Shown here: in pieces, positions 1 to 5,193 of the stretch | Layout: each line of letters begins with the position of its first letter | Position numbering within the stretch: position 1 is the stretch's first letter | Source: Spirochaetaceae bacterium | Lineage (GTDB): Bacteria > Spirochaetota > Spirochaetia > Treponematales > Breznakiellaceae | Assembly (NCBI GenBank): GCA_031288215.1 | Contig: JAITRV010000001.1 | Location: 1-6,782, forward strand | DNA length: 6,782 nt | Direction: 5' to 3' | The notes under the pieces: generated by a model | Databases searched by the model: none | Seen by the model: only the letters and a program-made list of their open reading frames with translations | Told to the model about the DNA's origin: nothing | Translations under genes and position numbers: made by a program

Positions 1-29
1 ATCACCCGTTATGGCATGCTAAACCTACG

Positions 30-34
30 AGGAG
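30..34 (+). promoter_or_regulatory. Ribosome binding site for ileS
   Basis: AGGAG lies seven bases before the GTG at 42, a near-ideal Shine-Dalgarno spacing, and fixes that GTG as the ileS start. The rest of positions 1-41 cannot be assigned. One frame reaches a TAA at 20-22, which could be the end of an upstream gene, but too little sequence is present to say. No promoter is convincing here. Confidence 0.75.
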
Positions 35-41
35 TTGTACG

Positions 42-3000
42 GTGTATAAAAGTGTAGACCCCAAGGTGAGCTTCCCCAAACTGGAGGAGGAGATCCTCTC
101 CTTCTGGGAAAAAAACGGCATATTCGAGAAATCTATCGCCCAACGGGAAGGGGCGGAAGAGTACGTGTTCTACGACGGCCCCCCCTTTGCTACGGGGATG
201 CCCCATTTCGGGCATTTTGTCCCCAGTACCATCAAGGACATCATCCCCCGCTACCAAACCATGCGGGGAAAACGGGTGGAGCGCCGCTTCGGCTGGGACT
301 GCCACGGCCTCCCCGTGGAGAACCTCATCGAACACGAACTGGGCCTCAATTCCAAAACCGACATCGAACGCTACGGGGTGGCGGCCTTCAACGACGCCTG
401 CCGCGCCGCGGTCCTCCGCTATGTCCGGGAATGGCGGGATATCATCACCCGCCTGGGCCGCTGGGTGGACTTTGACCGGGACTACAAGACCATGGATGCC
501 GGCTATATGGAAACCATCTGGTGGGTCATGGCCTCCCTCTGGAACCGGGGGCTCCTCTATGAGGGCCACTATATCCTGCCCTACTGCCCCCGCTGCGCCA
601 CGGTGCTCTCCAACCACGAACTCAACCTGGGGGGCTACCGGGACGTCCACGATCCGGCCATCACGGTCCGCTTCAAGGTACGCCCCTCCGGGGCTTCCGC
701 CTCCGTAACGCCTCCGGCTTCACGGCTGGGGGATGCCCTCAACGACCGGACGTACCTGTTGGCTTGGACCACCACCCCCTGGACCCTGCCCTCCAACCTG
801 GCCCTCACCGTGGGGCCGGACCTCGGCTATGTGGCGGTTCAGGACGGGGAAGACCGCTATATCCTGGCGGAGGCCCGGCTTGCGGCCTTCTACAAGAACG
901 AGGGGGAATACCGCATCCTCCGGCGTTTCACGGGGGAAGACCTCCTGGGGCTGGAATACGAACCCCTTTTCCCCTACTTCGCCTCCGCCCGGGAACAGAA
1001 CGCCTTCCGGGTCTACGGGGGGGACTTTGTCTCCACCGAGGACGGAACCGGCATCGTCCACACCGCCCCGGGCTTCGGGGAGGACGATCAGCGGGTTCTC
1101 AAGGGGACCGGGGTCCCCGTAATCTGCCCGGTGGACGAGGAATGCCGCTTCACCGGTGAGGTCGCCGATTACCGGGGCATCTTCGTGAAGGACGCGGATA
1201 AGGCCATCATGGAGCGGCTCAAGGCCGAGGGGAAGCTCGTCAAACGGGAGCAGATCCTCCACGCCTATCCCCACTGCTGGCGGTGCGGGAGTCCCCTGAT
1301 CTACCGGGCGGTGGGGTCCTGGTTCGTCAGCGTGGAGAAGATCAAGGACGCGATGCTGGAGGCCAACAGCCGGATCACCTGGGTGCCGGAGCATATCAAG
1401 GCCGGCCGTTTCGGCAAGTGGCTGGAGGGAGCCCGGGACTGGGCCATCAGCCGCAGCCGCTACTGGGGGAACCCCCTGCCCATCTGGAAATGCCCGGACT
1501 GCGGCAAGACCATCTGCGTGGGAAGCCGGGCGGAACTGAAAGCCCTTTCCGGCCGGGAGCCGGAGGACCTTCACAAGCACTTCGTGGACGAGATCACCAT
1601 CCCGTGTTCGGCAACGCCGAACAACCCGGCAACGCCGAACAGCTCGCCGCCGCCTGAAGGAACCTGTTCCGGCATCATGCGCCGGATTCCCGAAGTGCTG
1701 GACTGCTGGTTTGAATCCGGGGCCATGCCCTATGCCCAGAACCACTATCCCTTTGAAAACAAAGAGTTCTTCGAGGCCCATTTTCCCGCGGATTTCATCA
1801 ACGAGGGGCTCGATCAGACCCGGGGCTGGTTTTACACCCTCACCGTGCTGGCGGCGGCCCTCTTCCAACGCCCCGCCTTCAAAAATTGCATCGTCAGCGG
1901 CCTGGTCCTGGCCTCCGACGGCAAGAAGATGAGCAAGAGCCTGCGGAACTACACCGATCCCTTGGAGGTGGTCAACACCTTCGGGGCCGACGCCCTGCGG
2001 CTGTTCCTGATCCATTCGGCGGTTGTAAAATCCGACGACCTCCGTTATTCCGACGAGGGGGTTCGGGAAGTGCTGAAGAGCATCATCATCCCCCTGTGGA
2101 GCGCCTACAGCTTCTTCGTCACCTACGCCAACATCGACGGGCTGAACCCCGCCGCCGCCCCGGATAAGCCCTCGAATCCCCTGGACCAGTGGATCCTCTC
2201 GGTGGCGGAAACCCTCGCCGAGCGGGTGAGGAACGCCCTGGACGCCTACGACCTCTCCCGGGCGGTGGACCCCATCATCGAATTCATCGATCTCCTCAAT
2301 AACTGGTATATCCGCCGTTCCCGGCGGCGCTTCTGGCGATCCTCCGCATCAGGGAAGGATACGGACAAGACCGAAGCCTACGGGACCCTCTACGACGTGC
2401 TGAAAACCCTGATCACCGTGGCCGCCCCCTTCATGCCCTTTACCACCGACGCCATCTGGCAGAACCTCCGCGGGGAAGGGGAGGCCGAATCGGTCCACCT
2501 GGCGGACTTCCCCCTCCCCCGGGAGGAACGGCGGAACCGGGAACTGGAGTACAAGATGGCCGCGGTCCAGCACGCGGTTTCCATGGGCCGATCCCTCCGC
2601 TCCCAGTACAACCTCAAGGTCCGCCAGCCCCTCAAGGCGGTGGAACTGGTCACCCGGAACCTTGAGGAGAAGAAGGTGTTCCTTGAAATGGAAGACATTA
2701 TCCGGGAGGAACTCAATGTCAAGAACGTGATCTTCCGGGATAACGAAGAAGACCTGGTCCTTTACGAGGCCAAGGCCAATTTCCGGGTCCTGGGGAAGGA
2801 ACTGGGGAAGGAGATGAAGGCCGCCGCGGACCGGATCGCCGCCCTGAGCCAGTCGGAAATCCAGGGCCTCCTGGAGGGGGCGATCCTTTCCCTGGAACTT
2901 CCGGGGAGGGTCGTGGAGATCAGCGCGGAAAAGGTGGATATCCGGCGGATCGAAAAGGCGGGGCTGCGGGTCTTGAACGAGGGGACCCTCACCGTGGCCC

Positions 3001-3275
3001 TCCACACCGAGGTCAGCGAGGAACTCGCCCAGGAGGGGGATGTCCGGGATCTGATCCGGGGGGTACAGAACCTCCGAAAGGACCGGGGCCTGGAGGTATC
3101 CGACCGGATCCGCCTGCGGCTCTACGGGTCCGACCGGCTCAAGGCCGCCTGGGAAGCCTTTGCGGACTATGTGGCCGAGGAGACGCTGGCGGTTTCCGTG
3201 GAATGGGAGCAGACCGCGGGCCGGGAACTGGAAGCCGGGGATGAGGTCTGGGTTGTGGATCTTGAAAAGGCGTAA
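42..3275 (+). CDS. ileS: Isoleucyl-tRNA synthetase, type 2 (eukaryote-like)
   Basis: This cytoplasmic class I aminoacyl-tRNA synthetase attaches isoleucine to tRNA-Ile using ATP and hydrolyses mischarged valyl-tRNA in an editing domain. The 1077-residue protein appears complete. The Rossmann fold carries the HxGH signature as HFGH at residues 55-58 and KMSKS at 629-633. The CP1 editing domain shows WTTTPWTLPSN (242-252) and HTAPGFGEDD (340-349). Cysteines 182/185 with 412/415, and 484/487 with 522/542, match the two zinc sites known from Thermus thermophilus IleRS. The anticodon-binding region has WYIRRSRRRFW (755-765). The length and this last motif indicate type 2, which is known to be less sensitive to mupirocin. 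The catalytic motif is the normal HxGH, not the altered form linked to hyper-resistance. The GTG start has a good Shine-Dalgarno. Two low-complexity insertions occur, at about residues 214-235 and 523-541. The next gene overlaps the 3' end. Identity is essentially certain. Confidence 0.98.
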   Translation: MYKSVDPKVSFPKLEEEILSFWEKNGIFEKSIAQREGAEEYVFYDGPPFATGMPHFGHFVPSTIKDIIPRYQTMRGKRVERRFGWDCHGLPVENLIEHELGLNSKTDIERYGVAAFNDACRAAVLRYVREWRDIITRLGRWVDFDRDYKTMDAGYMETIWWVMASLWNRGLLYEGHYILPYCPRCATVLSNHELNLGGYRDVHDPAITVRFKVRPSGASASVTPPASRLGDALNDRTYLLAWTTTPWTLPSNLALTVGPDLGYVAVQDGEDRYILAEARLAAFYKNEGEYRILRRFTGEDLLGLEYEPLFPYFASAREQNAFRVYGGDFVSTEDGTGIVHTAPGFGEDDQRVLKGTGVPVICPVDEECRFTGEVADYRGIFVKDADKAIMERLKAEGKLVKREQILHAYPHCWRCGSPLIYRAVGSWFVSVEKIKDAMLEANSRITWVPEHIKAGRFGKWLEGARDWAISRSRYWGNPLPIWKCPDCGKTICVGSRAELKALSGREPEDLHKHFVDEITIPCSATPNNPATPNSSPPPEGTCSGIMRRIPEVLDCWFESGAMPYAQNHYPFENKEFFEAHFPADFINEGLDQTRGWFYTLTVLAAALFQRPAFKNCIVSGLVLASDGKKMSKSLRNYTDPLEVVNTFGADALRLFLIHSAVVKSDDLRYSDEGVREVLKSIIIPLWSAYSFFVTYANIDGLNPAAAPDKPSNPLDQWILSVAETLAERVRNALDAYDLSRAVDPIIEFIDLLNNWYIRRSRRRFWRSSASGKDTDKTEAYGTLYDVLKTLITVAAPFMPFTTDAIWQNLRGEGEAESVHLADFPLPREERRNRELEYKMAAVQHAVSMGRSLRSQYNLKVRQPLKAVELVTRNLEEKKVFLEMEDIIREELNVKNVIFRDNEEDLVLYEAKANFRVLGKELGKEMKAAADRIAALSQSEIQGLLEGAILSLELPGRVVEISAEKVDIRRIEKAGLRVLNEGTLTVALHTEVSEELAQEGDVRDLIRGVQNLRKDRGLEVSDRIRLRLYGSDRLKAAWEAFADYVAEETLAVSVEWEQTAGRELEAGDEVWVVDLEKA
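681..746 (+). other. Low-complexity insertion in the IleRS editing domain
   Basis: Codons 214-235 encode a Ser/Ala/Pro-rich stretch between VRFKV and RTYLLAWTTTP. Relatives usually have only a short turn here. The DNA holds three copies of CCTCCG (685, 700, 711), suggesting growth by slippage or duplication. The stretch from Cys185 to Cys412 is about 22 residues longer than the equivalent distance I recall for Thermus thermophilus IleRS, which is about the size of this segment. It probably forms a surface loop. Confidence 0.5.
1609..1641 (+). repeat. In-frame direct repeat, 15 bp exact at 18-bp period, in ileS
   Basis: CGGCAACGCCGAACA occurs at 1609-1623 and again, identically, at 1627-1641. 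The 18-base period keeps the reading frame and gives two ATPN motifs in a Pro/Asn/Ser-rich loop. The loop lies between Cys522 and Cys542, the last two ligands expected for the second zinc site, which are normally only one or two residues apart. Confidence 0.8.
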
Positions 3276-4323
3276 CCGGTACGCCCTTCGGCAGCGTACG
3301 CATCTTCTTGCATCGGCCTCCCTGGTCGTGGCCCTCCTCGCCTCCTGCGCCACCGGCCCCCGGACCAGTCCCCCGCAGGGGGCTTCAAACCCGGCGGGGG
3401 ACGTAAACCCCCAGGGCGCGGCGGGGGAATTTGCGGCCCTGGCCCCCGGGGCCCTGGCCTATATCGCCGTGGACGTGCGGCGGTCCCGGCCCATCCTGGA
3501 CCGCCTCTCCCTGGGGGGCTTCAGCGGGCGGCAGGCGGCGGATCTCCTGGACAAGACCGATTCCGCGGCGGCCGCCGTCTATCCCCCGTTTTCCCCCCGG
3601 ACCTTCCTCATCGCCGCCCGGGGCTCCTATCCCGCTTTTCGGGCGGCCCTTTCCTTTGCCCTGAGTTCCGCCTGGAAACGGACCCGTTCCCCCGAAGGAG
3701 GGTTCTACTGGCGGTCCTCCCTCCAGGGCCTGTCGGTGGCCCTGGACAAGCGCCGGGCCTTTGTCTCCGACGGGGACCCCTTCACCCTCCCCCCGGGGGC
3801 CGAGGCGCCGGAGCCCTACGGGGCCCTCCGCCGGGGGGCCCTGCTGGCGGGCTGGTCCGACTACGGGGGGACTTCCCTGAACCAATTTTTGGCATCGCTG
3901 GGCCTTCCCCTGCGGTTCCCCGCGGACCGGATCATCTTCGCGGTCCACGAGTTCCCCGCCGGCGGGGAACCGTGGGGCTACCAGGCGGCGCTACGGATCG
4001 AGACCCCCTCGGTAAGCCATGCCAAAGGGCTGACCGCGCTCTTTTCCCTGGCCCGGATCTTCCTGGCGAGGCTGCCCCCTGAGGCAGGGGAGGGGCCGCC
4101 GGGTCAGGAGGCCCCTTCGGATAGACCCCTGGGTTTGGAGGACCCCTTGGGTCTGGCGGGGGCCCTGGCTATGGAAGACCTTATGGGTCTGGCGGAGGCC
4201 CTTTTCGCCAATTCCCCGGTCCAGGACGGCCCGGCCCTGCTCGTCAGGACCGGGCCGCTGGATGCGGCGGGGATCGCTTTACTTTTTTCGATGTTATCGT
4301 TATACTCACCATATTCACCCTAA
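3262..4323 (+). CDS. Predicted lipoprotein of unknown function
   Basis: I do not recognise the family. From TTG 3262 the protein has 353 residues. A basic n-region (KRRNRYALRQR) and a hydrophobic core end in LLASC, a lipobox with Cys29 as the lipidated residue, so it should be exported and membrane-anchored. ATG 3241, with GGAAG six bases upstream, is an alternative start but gives an unusually long n-region. A Pro/Gly/Ala-rich linker (about 30-56) precedes the mature domain, which has no cysteine or obvious catalytic motif. Near the C-terminus a 12-residue Leu/Ala-rich repeat (293-316) could form amphipathic helices. The gene overlaps ileS by 14 bases (35 if ATG 3241 is used) and is probably translated from the same mRNA. 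As I recall, T. pallidum has the lipoprotein gene TP0453, whose product inserts in the outer membrane by amphipathic helices, next to ileS. This one may be a positional counterpart, but homology is untested. Confidence 0.8.
   Translation: MKRRNRYALRQRTHLLASASLVVALLASCATGPRTSPPQGASNPAGDVNPQGAAGEFAALAPGALAYIAVDVRRSRPILDRLSLGGFSGRQAADLLDKTDSAAAAVYPPFSPRTFLIAARGSYPAFRAALSFALSSAWKRTRSPEGGFYWRSSLQGLSVALDKRRAFVSDGDPFTLPPGAEAPEPYGALRRGALLAGWSDYGGTSLNQFLASLGLPLRFPADRIIFAVHEFPAGGEPWGYQAALRIETPSVSHAKGLTALFSLARIFLARLPPEAGEGPPGQEAPSDRPLGLEDPLGLAGALAMEDLMGLAEALFANSPVQDGPALLVRTGPLDAAGIALLFSMLSLYSPYSP
4138..4209 (+). repeat. Imperfect 36-bp tandem repeat in the lipoprotein gene
   Basis: Two 36-base units (4138-4173 and 4174-4209) encode EDPLGLAGALAM and EDLMGLAEALFA. 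They agree at 7 of 12 residues and about 24 of 36 bases. A partial copy (RPLGLE) precedes them. The repeat is in frame and alternates acidic and Leu/Ala-rich stretches, as an amphipathic helix would. Confidence 0.6.
4278..4306 (+). promoter_or_regulatory. Sigma-70-type promoter for the zinc-ribbon gene pair
   Basis: TTTACT (4278-4283, four of six matches to TTGACA) and TATACT (4301-4306, five of six to TATAAT) are separated by exactly 17 bases. Transcription would start near 4312-4314, leaving a leader of about 23 bases that contains AGGA at 4325-4328. It lies inside the 3' end of the lipoprotein coding sequence, in an AT-rich patch unlike its GC-rich surroundings. It would let the zinc-ribbon genes be expressed independently of ileS. 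Confidence 0.5.
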
Positions 4324-4335
4324 AAGGATTGTAGT

Positions 4336-4764
4336 ATGCCGACGTATGAATATGAATGTAAAATTTGCGGATATTCGTTTGAAGCTTTTCAGCGCATGAG
4401 CGATGCGCCCCTGACCGATTGCCCCCAATGCGGCAAGGAAGTACGCCGCCTGATTAACGGCGGTTCCGGTATTATTTTTAAGGGCTCCGGTTTTTATGTT
4501 ACCGACAAGAAGGCCGGCGGGGCCGGTTCTTTAGGCGGAGCCGGTTCTCCAGGCGGGGCCGGTACTTCAGGCGGGGCGGGTACTCCGGACGCCGCCAAAA
4601 AGCCGGATACGGAGGGAGGCGCCGGGGAAAAGACGGAGAAGGCCGGAGAGAAACCGGCGGCTTCACCCCGGGAGCCGGCATCGCCTCGGGATCCGGCCCC
4701 GCATAAGGATCCGGCCTCGCCCAGGAATTCGGCCCCGCCGACTGAAAAGAAAGCCGCGGGCTAG
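4336..4764 (+). CDS. FmdB-family zinc-ribbon protein with repetitive tail
   Basis: The first 57 or so residues match the FmdB/CxxC_CxxC_SSSS family of small cytoplasmic zinc ribbons. They start MPTYEYECKICG, with Cys8/Cys11 and Cys29/Cys32 as the zinc ligands, and end in the family's GSGFYVTD motif. The family is called regulatory after FmdB of a formamidase operon, but its molecular role is not settled. The ATG start follows AGGA by seven bases, and this site begins right at the stop of the lipoprotein gene. Residues 61-84 are four GGAG-type hexapeptides. Residues 114-137 are four PASPRD-type hexapeptides. Between them is a Lys/Glu/Gly-rich stretch. The tail is probably disordered; many relatives end in a Ser-rich tail instead. 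The head uses many A/T-ending codons, whereas the tail is strongly GC-rich, so the tail probably grew later by repeat expansion. A second zinc-ribbon gene follows after 9 bases. Confidence 0.9.
   Translation: MPTYEYECKICGYSFEAFQRMSDAPLTDCPQCGKEVRRLINGGSGIIFKGSGFYVTDKKAGGAGSLGGAGSPGGAGTSGGAGTPDAAKKPDTEGGAGEKTEKAGEKPAASPREPASPRDPAPHKDPASPRNSAPPTEKKAAG
4516..4587 (+). repeat. Four 18-bp tandem units encoding GGAG(S/T)x
   Basis: Units at 4516-4533, 4534-4551, 4552-4569 and 4570-4587 follow the pattern GGCGGGGCCGGTWCTNNN and encode GGAGSL, GGAGSP, GGAGTS and GGAGTP. Only a few bases differ between units, so the duplication is fairly recent or is being homogenised. A change of whole units would keep the frame. 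Confidence 0.88.
4675..4746 (+). repeat. Four diverged 18-bp tandem units encoding PASPRD-like hexapeptides
   Basis: Units at 4675-4692, 4693-4710, 4711-4728 and 4729-4746 encode PASPRD, PAPHKD, PASPRN and SAPPTE. A shorter related copy (ASPRE, 4660-4674) comes just before. The period equals that of the first array but the sequence is unrelated and more diverged, so this array is probably older or arose separately. Confidence 0.75.
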
Positions 4765-4773
4765 GCGGAACCG

Positions 4774-5100
4774 GTGAAAGGGCCTCCCGGACAGAGAACC
4801 CCTCGTTTTTTTTGTGAAAACTGCGGCGCCGAAGTGGGCCGGGATGTCAAGCACTGCCCCCGGTGCGGGCGGTATTTCGCCTCGGTCCGCTGTCCTGCCT
4901 GCGGTTTTGTGGGGGATGAGGGCGTCTTTAAGGGCGGGTGCCCCGTCTGCGGGTATTCCGCCCCCCCCGTAACGGGGTCTTCCCGCCCCGCCCCGCTCCC
5001 GGAAAAGGAGGCCCCGGGGGCCCTTCCCCTGTGGGTATACATCCTGGCCGGGGCGGTCCTGACGGCGGTTTTCGGCCTCCTGTTCTTCACCATGGTATAA
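4774..5100 (+). CDS. Small double zinc-ribbon protein with C-terminal membrane anchor
   Basis: This 108-residue protein has four CxxC knuckles: Cys14/17, Cys28/31, Cys40/43 and Cys56/59. They are enough for two zinc ribbons of the rubredoxin-like or double-zinc-ribbon kind. A Pro-rich linker (about 62-84) leads to one hydrophobic segment at 85-106, ending two residues before the C-terminus. There is no signal peptide, so the likely topology is tail-anchored with the zinc ribbons in the cytoplasm. The GTG start has AGGCGGAA just upstream, overlapping the stop of the FmdB-family gene, so translation is probably coupled. I cannot name a function. Such modules usually bind proteins or nucleic acids structurally and show no catalytic residues. 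A run of eight T (4806-4813) lies just after the start. The regular cysteine spacing makes the reading frame secure although the gene is short. Confidence 0.82.
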   Translation: MKGPPGQRTPRFFCENCGAEVGRDVKHCPRCGRYFASVRCPACGFVGDEGVFKGGCPVCGYSAPPVTGSSRPAPLPEKEAPGALPLWVYILAGAVLTAVFGLLFFTMV

Positions 5101-5101
5101 G

Positions 5102-5143
5102 CCCCCGAAAAGGCAAAAAACCGCCTCACCGGCAATTTGGGGG
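5102..5143 (-). terminator. Weak hairpin in the convergent intergenic gap
   Basis: CCCCC (5102-5106) and AAA (5108-5110) can pair with TTT (5136-5138) and GGGGG (5139-5143). Inside, AGGC (5111-5114) pairs with GCCT (5123-5126). Read on the minus strand, the inner stem is followed by TTTTC, a poor U-tract. On the plus strand no U-run follows. It may help end transcription of the ABC-F gene or block readthrough between convergent genes. The rest of 5101-5193 shows nothing clear. Confidence 0.25.
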
Positions 5144-5193
5144 GGACGTGCGAAGCGCGACAAACTCCCGGATAATTCCGCAAAAGCCGTCTT

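Noticed and set aside
10..25. Promoter immediately before ileS
   Set aside because: The AT-rich patch has no good -10 match, and too little upstream sequence is present to find a -35.
1017..1023. Seven-base G and C runs (for example 179-185 and 1017-1023) as phase-variation tracts
   Set aside because: They lie in an essential synthetase gene and are expected at this GC content. Switching would be lethal.
720..2015. 431-codon open frame on the minus strand opposite ileS, and similar long frames at 9-650 and 2349-3353
   Set aside because: These are GC-driven shadows of ileS. Their products are Gly/Pro/Asp-rich with no recognisable domain, while the plus frame is an unmistakable synthetase.
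3160..3261. Longer lipoprotein start at ATG 3160
   Set aside because: It would add an Arg/Trp/Pro-rich stretch encoded within ileS and place the signal peptide far from the N-terminus. Starts at 3241 or 3262 fit a lipoprotein much better.
4516..4746. CRISPR array
   Set aside because: The units are directly adjacent, in frame and lack spacers. They are coding tandem repeats.
4663..5183. Two minus-strand open frames (166 and 140 codons) across the zinc-ribbon genes
   Set aside because: They are antisense to two genes with clear CxxC patterns, and they encode Arg/Pro/Gly-rich products with no domain.
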